The notes under the pieces were generated by a model that saw only the letters and a list, made by a program, of their open reading frames with translations, did no database searches and was not told the DNA's origin. A program made the position numbers and the translations under genes. From Cavia porcellus (lineage: Eukaryota; Chordata; Mammalia; Rodentia; Caviidae), in the NCBI RefSeq assembly GCF_034190915.1, contig NW_026947488.1, positions 3,420,501-3,484,500 on the forward strand: a stretch of DNA of 64,000 nucleotides, given 5' to 3'. Numbering within the stretch: position 1 is the first letter of the stretch; every line of letters begins with the position of its first letter. Shown piece after piece: positions 35,284 through 47,379 of this stretch.

Positions 35284-38200
35284 TGGGGCTTGTAGGGAAA
35301 AGTTGGTGCCATCAAGGCAGAGGAGAAGCCACGACAAGCGGCTGCTGAAGGACATGGATAAAAGGGAAACCGCACCGTTGCCTGCATCCGGTTTCTTGAC
35401 TGTGAGACAAGACAGATTTACAGCCCTTGTCCCAAGCACGTGTGGGATGGCAGGCTGGTCATTTCTGGGGTCATGCGGACATCACCCCGGCATGTGTCCT
35501 GTGAGTTGGACGGGTGTGCAGCTCCTATGGCTTTGAGAGAGAGCAGCATCAAGATGGTGGTGATGGAGAGCTATGTCCTCACACAGAGCAGGGTTTGCCA
35601 CAAGCAGTCCCACTGCAGAGCCACCTGTCTGTACTACAGTGGGCCGGGGAGACACGAGGACGGCCTCCTGCTCCTGATCTCTCGCCATCTTCTTGTGCCT
35701 TTCCATTACCAGGATCACTGTCCTTTGCAGTCCCTTCTCCCTTCTTCCCTCGAGGTGGGTTTGACAACAAGAGCAAGCCATAAACAGCACAGAGAGAGGG
35801 CAGAGAGCCACTAGAGTATGTCGGGCAGTGAAGTGGACTCGGACCCGTTCCAGCTGATCCTGCCCCTGGGCAGATGTCAGGTGTCTGGTGGGATGAAGGC
35901 AAGTTGTCGGAGGCCACACTACCACTTAATAGACTGCTACCAGTCCCACTCTCTCTTCCCGGTCTCCTGCCAGTGCCTCTCTCTCAAGCGCGCGGAGTCA
36001 TTGTGCAGGACCAGCATGGGTGCCTGACCCGGAGTGCCCACCGCCACTGAGAGCGAGCCGCATCCTTGGCTCCAACATGGCTGCTAACTGGTCTGCTGCG
36101 CGCTGAATGTTATGTCAAATCCAAGGCCTCGTTCTTCCTTTTGCTTTTTTTTCCCCCCGAGGAGATCCCTCCTTCAAGATCTCACCACGCCTGACCTTCA
36201 CTAGACCTTTAGTTAAAAGGGGAATTTGTTTTCAATGCTGGTGCTTGCCAGCCTGCTTCTGCTACATGGATCAAATTTGCTTTTCCAGTGCCATAGCTGG
36301 TGGTCTTCGTGTGTTTTCCTATTGCCGGTGTTACTCCGTGTTGCACAGTTCAGCCTGGAAACATTGCCTTTGACTCTCTGATGTTTTCAAAGGGAGAAAG
36401 AAGCCCCACACTTTGTTCTTACCCTGCCATTCAGGGCCAGGTTAATCTGTGATCGCTAGAGAGGGCAAACATGAGAGGCAGAGAAGTCCCCCTTTCTATA
36501 CGTACACTCACCTCCCCGGAGATCGCCTGACACGCTCTGCAGCCTGGAAGTGAGGCTCCGAGCTGACCCTCATTTAGGACACAGACCAGTTGGCTGAGTT
36601 GGTCTCCTTTATTAGACGGTGAGAACTCACTGTACTCCTAGAGGTACACACTCTGCACTGTGGGCTGTGTTAGTCTGAGTTCTGATCCGAGTTCTCCCAT
36701 ACCAGAAGGGCATCTGCTGCCCACTGTCCTGAATATCAAGGACAGTGATATAAACATATGGAATATCTGACATCCCGAAAAGACGACAGGGAAGTTAAGA
36801 GCGGAGGTAGGTGGAGAAGACCAGAGGCGTGGGTCTCTGCAGCCTGGCTGTGACGCCGACCGAGCTGCAAGATGCTTGCGTCACACTCATGGGAGATGGG
36901 TGCAGGCACAGGTGGAGGCTTGGGTTGGGGAGGGGACCATGATGCTGACCTGAAGAGGACTGTGATGCAGAGCAGCTGATGGAGCCAGAGTGCTGGGCCA
37001 GGGGCTGCGATCAGGGAGTGCCAGGTCAGGGGAAGGGAGATGCCCTGGTGTACACATCTCCCTCTGCCCACGTGCTCCAATTACCTGCTGTGGCCACTGG
37101 CTTGCTCTCAGTGAAGGTGAGTGGCTGCAAGCAAATGTTGGCAATTCCAGCCCTTTGACTTTCCTAGTATTCCCGATGGCAGGGAGCATCTTACTAGAGA
37201 AGAGATGCAGAGATCAGCAACTAGAACTCAGCAGAAGGCCTGGCACATGCAGGGCCTGGAGGGAATGAGTCTGACAAATCTGGCCTGAGTTTCAGCCATG
37301 AAAATCATGTCAAATTTCAACTCCATTGCAGGCTGCTTCTCATTTTTACTCTCTTTCCCAACAGTGCTCTGGAGAAGAACAGCTCTCTCTGCTGTTGATT
37401 TCAATCATTTATTTCACACTTTGCATTGTGTATCTTCCTGAGCATGATACAAGTAGTCAAAAGTACATAATTCCCAAGTGGCAGGAGGGGAGACTGAGGC
37501 ATGGGGAAATTGGTAATGCTGTAGAGCTAGGGCAGAGCTAGCCATGCATGGTGGGGTCCCATGGGCTGTGTACCTCTGGGTACTGTTGCTGCGGCTTAAT
37601 GAAGGGAGGCCTCACAGAGGAGGAGCACCAGACTGTCGACAGGAGGCTGCTCCCTGGGAAAGCATCTCTGTGGAACAAGGCATGATTCCCACACTTCAGA
37701 GATGGAGAACATAGAAAACCCCCGAGGAGTATTCAAGCCCATCTCCAATGAGTTATTGACCATATCATCAACAGAAATGCTCAACACAGGAAAAGAAATG
37801 GTAATTAGGTCTTGACTCTCTCTGAGTCCCAAGGAGAGAGCATAATACAAATGCACAAACCAAGATTGGAGGCCACGACTCCATTTCTGCTGAGTGTGTC
37901 CAGGTGGGGATCCGTGCGCACTGCTGGCTCACTGCTAGTCTTTATGGAAGGAGGTCGAGCCCTGGACCAACATAATGAAAACATTAGAAGCTGCAAAGGA
38001 ACATAGTGTCAAGTGGCTGCTGATGAATGTGTTCTAATAACGTGATGCATACAGCAAGGCAGGGCTCACAAACCACTGCTTACCAGGCACCAGGCAGCCA
38101 CAGGGAAAGAGCACCAGGTTGTATGAAAGTCTATTTGCAAAGGTCCTCGGAAACCAGTGCACTTCCTCTTACTCGGAGGATCAGTCCAGCAGCTCTAGGA

Positions 38201-38531
38201 CTCATCTCATCATTGCCATGAGTTCCTGTGGCCAAGGGAGCTCCAGTGGGCGTGTGGTACATGTTTGCCAAATGAATTGTGTTTATTGTACCATTCAGTG
38301 CAGTGTTTTATTGATTGCTCACTCCTAGAGAAGTGAGAAGGCTGAGCAGCTTATTAAGCACAGCACAATATCTGAAGGAGTCTCTGCCTCCCATTAGGGC
38401 TGGCTTTCAAAGTTTCCACTGCAAACAACACAGCTATTTAAACCAACAGCAAAATTGAAGACTACCTTCTCCCAGCTGGGTGAAAGCCAGCACCATGTGA
38501 ACATGCTGAATGGGTTCCTGTTTGCTTGTAG
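35284..38531. other. Unannotated stretch
   Basis: GC-rich at 35280-36080 with overlapping frames on both strands up to 147 codons, none domain-like. Positions 37463-37550 resemble a reversed MIR (GAGACTGAGGCATGGGGAAA) at low certainty. The end (38500-38531) is T-rich and leads into a candidate splice acceptor. Confidence 0.3.
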
Positions 38532-38778
38532 ATCTGGCTCACATTTAAAAATTAGATCCAAAGAATCTAAAAAGGGAAAAAATCCCATAGTTCTCAAAGT
38601 TCTCCAAGTTTGTGGTCCAGAGTCCCTCTCTGATGCCCAAGTGGACTCCATTCCTCTGCTACCCCTGCCCATGGAGGTCCACAAGATTGTGCGCAATGCC
38701 CAGTATGCACAGCTCCCTCGATCCAGGGCCATGGACCAATACCAGGCCTGGCTGCTCAGGAAGAAGTCTGCACAGTAG
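38532..38778 (+). CDS. Candidate last coding exon of the unnamed plus-strand gene
   Basis: Seen: an acceptor TTCCTGTTTGCTTGTAG at 38531, then one base completing a codon, 81 open codons and a TAG stop. The peptide looks protein-like: a basic start (SGSHLKIRSKESKKGK), a hydrophobic stretch (NPIVLKVLQVC), acidic and proline-rich middle, and a basic amphipathic end ending in YQAWLLRKKSAQ. A canonical AATAAA follows 157 nt after the stop (38935). The frame is also open for 25 codons upstream of the acceptor. Phase fits the candidate exons at 18537-18588 and 11848-11874. I do not recognise the family. Alternative: a processed pseudogene, but no poly-A tail or target duplication is evident. Confidence 0.42.
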
Positions 38779-38940
38779 GCGGTGAGCAGAAGCTGGAGGA
38801 AGCTAGACGCTCCCTCTGTGTCTCCTGCCTGGATTCCACCTTCTGTCAGCTCAGGGATGGTGGTGGCATTAGATTCTCAGAGCGGTACAAAACCTACTGT
38901 GAACTGCTTTCTCTCCATGAGAACCTAATATAATAATAAA
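38779..38940 (+). terminator. Candidate 3' UTR and poly-A signal
   Basis: Follows the TAG stop of the preceding candidate exon. AATAAA sits at 38935-38940, preceded by AT-rich TAATATAAT; a second AATAAA occurs about 20 nt later. Supports a transcript end if the exon is real. Confidence 0.35.
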
Positions 38941-39084
38941 AGAAATTTAATCAACAATAAATGTCATGCACTTGAATCATCTTGAAGGCTCAAGCCCTGC
39001 AGTCCATGGAAAAACGGTCTTCCCCAAAACTGGACCCTGGAATCAAAAATGCTGTGGCCGGTGCCCTAAGGGATGCCTGCGAGC

Positions 39085-39340
39085 ATAAGGTGTTATTTAT
39101 GTCATTGTTCAAAAACCCACAGCTTCTTTATCCATTGATTGGTCAATGGGTACATGAGCTGTTTCCAAGATTTAGCTATTACAAACTGTGCACTATAAAC
39201 ACGGGTGTGCATATATGCTTTTAATTCTTTTGGGAAGATAACCAGAAGGGAACAACTAGGTCAAATGGAACCTCTAGTTTTAATTTTCTAAGGAACCTCC
39301 ACACTCATTTCCACAAGGGTTGTCCTACCCAACCATGAAG
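39085..39340 (-). mobile_element. LINE-1 fragment
   Basis: Minus-strand L1, distal part. Plus-strand landmarks are TCCATTGATTGGTCAATGGG, GCTGTTTCCAAGATTTAGCT, TATAAACACGGGTGTGCATA, TTTTGGGAAGATAACCAGAA and AACCTCCACACTCATTTCCA. The order is that of the reversed end of L1 ORF2; frames are broken. Confidence 0.85.
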
Positions 39341-39477
39341 AAGGGCAAACTTGAGACATTTCTAGGTCAACGGGTGCTTCTTGCGTAAAATAAATGGGAC
39401 GCACATGCGTAAGAATCTCTGTTTCCCTGATGAGAGAAGCCAACAGTGTAAATGAAGACCAAAGTATATACTAGATG

Positions 39478-39640
39478 TTAGGAAATAAGGAAAAAATGTT
39501 CAAATAGGAAGGGGAACGAGGGAGGGGGTAGGAGAAAGGAAGACAAAAGGAAAAAATGAGAAAAGAAGGGAGAAATACAAACAAAGCTTTTGTAAATAAG
39601 GAGGAAAAGTGGGATTGAAGGGGAATAGGAGTTTGGAAAA
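39478..39640 (+). repeat. Polypurine (GA-rich) tract
   Basis: About 160 bp almost entirely A and G on the plus strand with few pyrimidine interruptions, including GAGGGAGGGGGTAGGAG. It is not a clean tandem repeat. It may derive from the purine-rich 3' region of a neighbouring LINE or be independent low-complexity sequence. Confidence 0.8.
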
Positions 39641-42234
39641 CAAGAAGATTTAATATATATATTGTACAGGCACAAATTTCCTATGATAAATGTGATCATT
39701 ATTTACATTTAAAATGTACCAATAAATTAGAGACTTTCCATAAGCAAGATTTTATTTTAGCTTATGTAAACATCTTTGATGATTCTCACAAGCGAAGTCC
39801 AAATACCACCTGGTTTCTTATATGACCCATGAGATTTTTTACATTTGTTTTAGACCTTGATTTTTAAAATACAATTTTATTTTCCCGCTTAGTGATACTT
39901 TTTTTATTAGTCCTTGTTTGTGGTACATGATGCCCACAGCCTTTGTGCAGAGGTGGGCTATATTGGGATTTCCTCCTACCCTACATCGTATGGGCTGTAT
40001 GGTGTATAATGCCAGGTGTCTACTGTTCAAGTAGCTCACAGAGCAGTGTCTCAGCCCTCAGAGCTCTGGGCTTCAGTTACTGAGGAAATCCAAAGAAGCC
40101 GAAGAGTTCATGGCATAAAAACCACCCGGTATTGAAGTTTTGGTCTGCCAGTGTGGGCAGAGCCCAGTTCACCTGAGAGCAGGGACTCAAGTGGCCACAG
40201 CTGAGGCTTTGCAAAACCAAAACACTTGTTAGCAGGGCTGTGATAGCAAAGCTGGCTTAACCTTCATCTCTATCAACAGTTTTGGGGAGCCCAGGAGGTC
40301 CCCTCTCGGCATTCAGCAAGAGGACCTAGTTATCGTTTACTGCCATCATGCCCTAATGCAGGACACCGCACCATCTCAGAGGAGATAGCACCCATTGCAT
40401 TGCTGTCTCCCATGGTCCTAGAACACTTGGTGACATAAAGATTGGTCTTAATCATTTGTCTTGATTTTTTTCCAACTTGTGAACCTCTGGGAAGAGGTGT
40501 GCGTGGAGGATTCAACCTACCCGGCTCCTCCACGGTCAGCCCCAGTCCCAAGCCAAATAATGTCCTGGCTGATGAGTGTCTTTACCGACCTGGAGACCTG
40601 GGCCGTGTACCATTCATTGACCTCCATGAATGTAACAGCTCTTCTGAGTTTTGTGGGTCCTTCTAGTAAGTTTCTCAGCCCGAGGGTAGTCTTGGGAACC
40701 TACCCACCCACAAAAGCCTGCCAGCTTGATGATGAGCTGATCATGTGAAACTGGGCTTCACAGAACATGAATAGCTGTGCTCTGGAATGGTAGCAGATCT
40801 CATCTCTGAAGGGAGTACAGTCTGCGACCATCTTCTGTTTGTGCTGTTAGAGGGGAAATTTCTGTCTGTTACTTCAATTTCTTTATTTCTGTCTTTGCTA
40901 TTTTGAAGCAGATAATATCATCTGCTTTTACAGACGAGGAAACAGCACTAAGAAGAATTCAGCATCCGCCCTCAATTTCAAGGTCAGTGCATGGCTGACC
41001 CAGACACATCCAGAGCTAAATGGATGCAACCAGGTTTTGCTTGTTTGTTTTTCTCAACTGTGGATTAACTTCCAAGGTTTCTGGGAGCTTCTCGGATAAA
41101 AACAAAACTAAACAAAAATTTTTTTCAGTCTTTCTATTAAAGGTTTACTTTGATTGAATGTGACAAAGAAGAAAAGTTTCAAATAAGGTTTGGAAGTACA
41201 CGTTTGAAGAGGTTTGTAAGAAGGAGATAAAAATACAAGGTTTTCTGTCCCAATTAGAACTGAATGTTAGAAGGAATCAGTATCAGGTCACTGTGACCTG
41301 TAAAACGTGGTGGCTCCTCTCTTTATAGAAAGTATTTTTGGTTGTTTGCTTTTTCTGAAAAGAATGTCTCTGTCTTCTAAAAACCTGGCAAAAGCAGGAG
41401 AGAAAACGGAAGGGAAGGCTTCTGCAGCTCCCCAGGGCAGGTGCAGCTGGCCTCATGTGCTGGTCCGTTTTCTCCACTTTGAGAATGAAGGATAGCAATT
41501 TATGCTGAGGTTATTTTATTCAGTAACCATGCATTGGCCGTTAGATTGTTCTCAGCCCTGGCAGAGGAACAGTCAGGATCTCTGGACAAGGGTCACCTCT
41601 CCAAGGAGAAACCTTGCACTGAGAACCTGATTCCTTGGTGTCAAGCAACCTGTTGAGTACAAGTTGCTTGCTTAAAGAATCTTTCAGACTCTTAGGAAAT
41701 CTTAAACCATTGGGTTTTCCTCTTCCTGAGTTTGGCATAGATAGTTTAACAACACCTCCAAGAAAGCTTATCTGGCTGGTGCCTTTCATGAGCATGTGAA
41801 CGTGAGACCATGTCACCCTCATTCTATGCCAGAATCACGTTGGTGGGGAAGGGGTCCCCCACTTTTCTTGGTGATCTCCACAGCTCTGACTCTGTGACCT
41901 TTGGCCATGAATGTGGTGGAAAATCAAGCTGAGACTACACTTGTGTTTGTTTTTATGACCCCCTATATTTTCTTCCTCCAAATATCTAGCATTCTGTGTT
42001 TATTATTTAAGTACTTGCCAAAATGTGTCTAACTTTGGCTTATTTCTACTGATTTTCCTGGAAACATAGAGAACACTTGCTGCCTGGATGCTCAGATCTT
42101 TGCTACGTTTCCAAACATTTTTTCTGAAATTATGTGATCCAGTAATTATTTCTGCATACCTACTTCTGATACTTTGCTTGGAAATACTATAATTCTTAGC
42201 AAAGAATACTTATCTTTATCTATCTGTTCATAAT
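39641..42234. other. Unannotated stretch with a weak MIR
   Basis: Positions 40900-41035 resemble a reversed MIR (GCTTTTACAGACGAGGAAAC, then AAGGTCAGTGCATGGCTG). The rest shows no recognised gene or repeat. A 93-codon minus-strand frame (41541-41822) has no domain character. Confidence 0.35.
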
Positions 42235-42501
42235 GCCATCTCTTCACCTTCTAGGTCAGCACTCTGTGAGAAGTGCTTGCTTTCCCATTGCTCTCTCATC
42301 CTTCCTCCGCTTCCTCCCAGCTGCCAGGAGGTACACAGCTGCTTCTCCTGCATGCAGTGCACTGCTTGGCCTGAAGCTCAAAGGCAACAGGCCAACTGAC
42401 CAGGGACTGGACCTGAAGTCATGAGCCAAAGTCAATTTTTCTTCCTTGTAAGTGGTTTATGTCATGTATTTTGTCACAGTGATGGAAAGCTGACTAACCC
42501 A
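42235..42501 (+). mobile_element. ERVL-MaLR LTR, 3' part
   Basis: The clearest MaLR LTR here: TTGCTCTCTCATCCTTCCTC, CAACTGACCAGGGACTGGAC, ATGAGCCAAAGTCAATTTTT, CTTGTAAGTGGTTTATGTCA and the terminal TTTTGTCACAGTGATGGAAA with CTGACTAACCCA. Less diverged than the other MaLR copies, so probably younger. Confidence 0.85.
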
Positions 42502-42658
42502 CCAGGCTTAATTCTATAGTAAAGATACGGTTTCTCTTGTTGTATACCATGTAAATATGGTAAATTAACCACCCGGTGTATCACACCAATTCTAATTCAT
42601 TCCACATGTATTTATGAATCATCTTTATATTCCATACAAACACTATGATTTCTTGAGC

Positions 42659-42679
42659 AAAAAAAAAAAAAAAAAAAAA
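42659..42679 (+). repeat. Poly-A run (A21)
   Basis: Uninterrupted A21. No retroposon body was recognised immediately upstream. Confidence 0.95.
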
Positions 42680-44009
42680 CAAGAATAAGTTATAGAAAGC
42701 ATCATAAGGTGGTAGGTACTTAGGAATAAAGTAGAGAAGGAATGGAAACTCAGGGACCCAGGGATGGAGGGAGGATGGATTTCTGCCTGTATCAGTGCCT
42801 GTCTGCAGCAGATCCTAGGGAGTGTGAGCTTGTGTTCTCCTCTCTTCAAATTTTAACATCTGTGCTCAGAAGCCAAAGCCAAGTAACCATTTGATTATGT
42901 TTCCTGTACCATTATGCATTTCAAACACATTGATCATTTAAGAAATTATTTGATTATCAAGGCTAAGATCTTGTCACACCCATAACTTCCTGGTACAGTG
43001 CGTGGTGTGAGTGATTTCTCCAGAATGACACAGCCGCCTTTGAGCAAAGCCCTCCTGCTCTCCATTGCTGTATCAGGCAGCTCCTAAGGAAGCTGTCTGG
43101 GTGGCGTCCACAGAATGCAGCAAGCGCACCACCCATGAGCCTTCCACCTCTTCTCCACGGGGACCTGCCTTGAGGGATTCCTGCCTTGGAGCAGCCCCAC
43201 TGCTGCCAGGCGCCCTTTTGTCACATCAGCGATGCCTGGCAGTGATCAGAGGGTGCAACCAACTGTGAACACCAGGTGCTGAAAGGCTCCCAGAGGGCTG
43301 CTTTGCTGTTCCAGGGGCTGAGCGCTGTGGTGTTCTGAACTCCTTCTTCCCACGAGGGTGTGGCCGCAGAATGTGCTTCCGCCCCGCGTCCCCACCCAAT
43401 GGATGTCACCTGCAAAGGTCCTCTGCGTACCTGAGTAGACCAAGGCTCTTGTGATGAGATGATCCGGAGCTGAAGGAGAAACAGGAGCAGAAGGTCAGAG
43501 TAGAAGACTTGAGGGCACTAGAGGCAGCAGAAAGCAGAGCACTGGGACTGCTCCGTTGAAGGTGGAGGACAGGGCCGCGAGCCAACTGAGCAAGTGGCCT
43601 CTCGGAGCTGGAAAAAGTGAGAATTTCCCCCCGGAACTGCCAGATTTCCACTGCCACGTGAGGTCAGTGCTGTTCGTGTTATTAGAGTAAGGTAGTTTGT
43701 TACAGCAGCTGGGTGGGGTGGGGTGGAGCAGAGCTCTTTGATTCTCTTCAGCTGAGTCAGGGCAGGCAGAGGAGGCTCCTTGGACAGTCCTTGGGCATGG
43801 CCATGGCCCTGGGCACCTCGCTATGCCTTCTGCATTGAGGGCCATGCACTCTGCACCTTAAGGGACAAGTCAGGTGTGCCCTGTTGCTGCCGTGCCCTAG
43901 TTCCCACACAATCTCTGGGGCACACATTGATACCGTTGAGTGACTGAGTAAATGTGGTCGCTTAGAAGCACTGTGTTCAAGATATGGTGGGAGCTTTGTT
44001 ATTTTTGTC
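42680..44009. other. Unannotated stretch
   Basis: GC-rich from 43020 to 43900 with many short frames on both strands. No gene or repeat was recognised. Confidence 0.35.
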
Positions 44010-44088
44010 TTATGCTTTGTTTTGTTGGTGTGGGGGTGGACCCCAGTGCGAATGCTAGTGCTGAATCAAACCCCAGCCCCAGGGAAAG
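44010..44088 (-). mobile_element. ID-like SINE fragment
   Basis: The minus-strand tRNA-like body is visible through CTGGGGCTGGGGTTTGATTC and the far end GGGGTCCACCCCCACACC. Degraded, with an altered middle. Confidence 0.5.
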
Positions 44089-44442
44089 GTGTTAGGGAGG
44101 AGTTTGGTCTCTTACTAACCCTGTGACAGGTCCCCTTCAAAGGGCATTTTTGGGATTTTCTACTCTGTCTGGAAGGGACTGTGCCCCAGAAAAGTCCTTC
44201 AATTTAACTTTCAGTCACTTCATGGAGAGCCAGGCTGCCTAGGAGGCTGCCCTTTAATACCCTCCCAGGGGCCCTGAAGAAGCTGCCCTCCCCCGAGCAG
44301 AACATCACTGCCTGTGGGGTCCCTGTGGCCACAGAGCTGCAGTCTGTGTGACCTGGGTCGGCTCTATCCTTGGGAAACAGGAAGTTATGTGCATTCTCAT
44401 GGAGATGCCATTTCATATTTTTCCTTTTCTCTCTACTTTTTC

Positions 44443-44458
44443 TTTTTTTTTTTTTTTT
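44443..44458 (+). repeat. Poly-T run (T16)
   Basis: Homopolymer within a pyrimidine-rich tract; probably the reversed A-tail of a lost retroposon or simple slippage. Confidence 0.9.
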
Positions 44459-44939
44459 ATTTTCTGTATTTCTGAGCACTTGAGAAAATCAGGACTGGCC
44501 TCTGCCTATTTTAGAATCAAGCAAGGAAGGAGCCCTGAGAACAACTGGACCTCTGGGCTAATGAGAGCCGGACAAGGTGGGCTCTGCGGAAGCTGCCTCT
44601 AGGGAAACACAAGTCTGAGTGTTTACTGCCCAGCCCTCTGTGTCTACAGAAGACAGCTTGCTTCTGGCTCACGCACTTTCCCAGCTGGCCTTCCTTGGGT
44701 CTCTGCACCCTGGGCAGAGATGCTTTGTTACGAGTGGAAACTCTAGTAGTAGTGGGCACCCAGTTGCCATCCCAAGTCCACCTGGGGCACACTGTGCAGG
44801 AACCGAGTGGACCATCATCTTCCTTAGGTCTTCCTCAAGCAGAGGCTCTGTTCAACATTGCAATTTAGCATGGTGCCCTCCCATCCCAGAAGGACTAGCA
44901 TCAGACATCCTTTCTCTTAAAGATATAACCCTTGCAAAA

Positions 44940-45420
44940 AAGAGTTAAACACCAGATGTGTAGCAGGGATTAAATCTTTATGCTACAAGAATGATTTATG
45001 CTCCCATAAAGCCAAACAAAACCTAATTTGGTAGGATGAGACCACCAAAAATCACTTTCACAGTGAAAACCAGGAGAGAACTAATTACCCCAGTGCAGCG
45101 TTCCATTTAGGTATAATTCTACAGTCAATTAGTATTCTGTTTAATTGTACAATTAATGAACATATAAATTAAATTCATAGTTTATTTCTACCACTAAATT
45201 ACTTATTTGAATTGCCTCTTTGGAAAAAAATAAGCAACTCAATGCGCACATTATTAAAATGACTTGGTAATATACATTCTGGGCACGCCTTAATTGTAAA
45301 ACAATCCCTCCACTATTATGGCTGGATGGTGTTTGCGTTATGGGGAACTGAATAATTTAATTTTCTCTTGTCAAATGAGCAGGTAATAGTTTCACTGACT
45401 AACACAGAAAATTCTCTTGG
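44940..45420. promoter_or_regulatory. Candidate conserved element dense in homeodomain sites
   Basis: A repeat-free AT-rich block with many TAAT cores in distinct contexts: CTAATTACCC, GTCAATTAGT, TTTAATTGTACAATTAATGA, ATAAATTAAATTC, TAAATTACTT, CTTAATTGTAA and AATAATTTAATTTT. The central pair is nearly palindromic. Such clusters are typical of developmental enhancers; conservation was not testable. Confidence 0.3.
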
Positions 45421-46169
45421 TGGATTTTAAGACTTCCATCAACAGATTTCCAAGCCACCCAGAGCCTGCGGAAGTGGCCTTGGAGAGAGCAGTTTAATGC
45501 GAGGGAGATGCAGCCAGAGGGCAGGCAGAGGCACGCTGCTCTTGGGAGGGACCAGAGCCTCCTTCACCCTCACTGACCATGAATACAGAAGGAAATAGAG
45601 GACAAAAGCAAGGCAAGCTCCAGCAGCCCTTGCACCCTCCTCAGCTTCCCCAGAAAGCTTCTCCACAAAAATCTGACAGTGCCCAGATGGTCAGGTGCTC
45701 ATTTACACTGCTAAACAGCTCCTGCCCCAGACCTTATACCACTGTGGCCCCAGTAAGCCTCCATGAGCACCGCCATATTGGAATGGCACTGGCTGTTGTC
45801 CAAGTACTAGGGCATTGGGGCAAGTGATGTCCTACAAGAAGGAGGGAGTGTCTGTCCCCTTGGCATTGCACAGCAGAGGGAGTCTGAGCATTTAGTGAGG
45901 TGGCTGAGTCCTTCAGTTTTGCTGTGACTTGTCCTCTCATTAATCCCCAACCACCTCCCTGCCTGGCTCCCAGCACACATGCAGAGGCCAACCCCTTCCT
46001 TCCTTTCCTTGTTAGAATGGGTCCCCTGCTAGCATGAGTCCCCTAGGATCCCTTGGAGTACTGGTTCTGACTGAGTGGCCCTGCTAGCTCTCTAAGTACT
46101 GTTCCATGTTTAGGATTATGCTGGAATTTTGAATTTATAAAATTCAATCCCTGTGACATTTTTCTGTGA
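45421..46169. other. Unannotated stretch
   Basis: No gene or repeat was recognised. Confidence 0.35.
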
Positions 46170-46260
46170 AAACATGTAGATGGAGGAGCCAGGATGCTTG
46201 GGTTCAGCCCCAGCTCTGGCACTATTCATGCGTGCGCAAGACAATCTCTGACTCACTTTT
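46170..46260 (+). mobile_element. MIR SINE, 5' part
   Basis: The tRNA-related half of a MIR is visible: GGAGGAGCCAGGATGCTTGG, then GTTCAGCCCCAGCTCTGGCA followed by CTATTCATG. The conserved core is eroded. Confidence 0.5.
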
Positions 46261-47379
46261 ATCAGGGAAGCATTGTCCCTGGCAAGGGGTGGGAGTGGGC
46301 CAGGGCACAGGTGTGAAAGGGCTCTGAAGAGTGCTCAGAAATCTGCCTATTCTTACAGTGCAGTTAGACTTGGCTGATACCACATCCAAGTGGTGTTGAA
46401 AAGCGTCATTTAACCAAATGACCAAGGTCACCTATACAAACGAGGTATCAGGGAGAATTTTTGACTAATATGGAGAGAAAGTGGCCTGGTAACTGACATC
46501 CTGTCCATCTAGGTCTTTTGAGTTCACTAGGTGAAGTCATGTGATTGATTTGGTCTTTTCCTCCTGAGCCATCTGTTGCAAGCAGGGATGAGCTAGCTCA
46601 CACACACTTGGTGCATGTCCAGGACAGCCAACCACAGGCCAAAGGCTGGGAGCAAAGCACTCTCCCTGGGGCTTAGATAGGTGTGCTGGGGTGAAGACTG
46701 TGCAGGGCAAAGTGAGCCACAAAGAAGACTTGACTCACAGCCATGGGTAACAGGTAGATGTGGGATTTAACTCCACAAAAAAGAAGGCAAAAGGGTTTCG
46801 AGAGAGTTCAGAGGACGAGAGGAGGTTGGGAGGCATCCCTGGCATGCATCCACTGCCTTGAGCAATTCTGAGCTTGCAGATGCTTTGTTGTGGTCAGCGC
46901 ACCGTGTTTCCTAAGTGACATCTTCAAAGTGGAAACTGTTCCATGGAAACTGGGGCAAGGAGAGAGTGCCTTCCTTGTTTACATTTCACAGAGAACCCTT
47001 CCAGGTCACAGAGAACCACTTGCTGAGTTGTGCAGTGATCAAGGGTTCGGCAAAAGTCTGATGCTATGGAGGGGTAGGAAAAGAATCACACACCTTCTAA
47101 GGAAGTGCTCTGAGGACTGGAAAGCCAGGGTCTGAGTCACGGTGAGGAAACTTCACCTGCAAAGTTCCTGCAAGCCAAGGGACACTAGGTCTTCTGGTCA
47201 GTGTTTGTGGATCGTGGGCCGTCAGCTGGTGTCCTGACGACACTGCTATTCGCTAAATCTTCCTGGTCTGCCTCACAGCCCTGAGGGTGGAATTCATCTC
47301 TCAGGCAATCAATCCCCTACCCCTAAATGGCTGAGCCCTAAATTCTCAGCAATGATCTCCAACATGTGCCAGTTCAGTC
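46261..47379. other. Unannotated stretch
   Basis: No gene or repeat was recognised. Confidence 0.35.

Noticed and set aside
35482..35925. 147-codon minus-strand open frame
   Set aside because: Overlapping plus frames of similar length exist; no domain, start or splice evidence.
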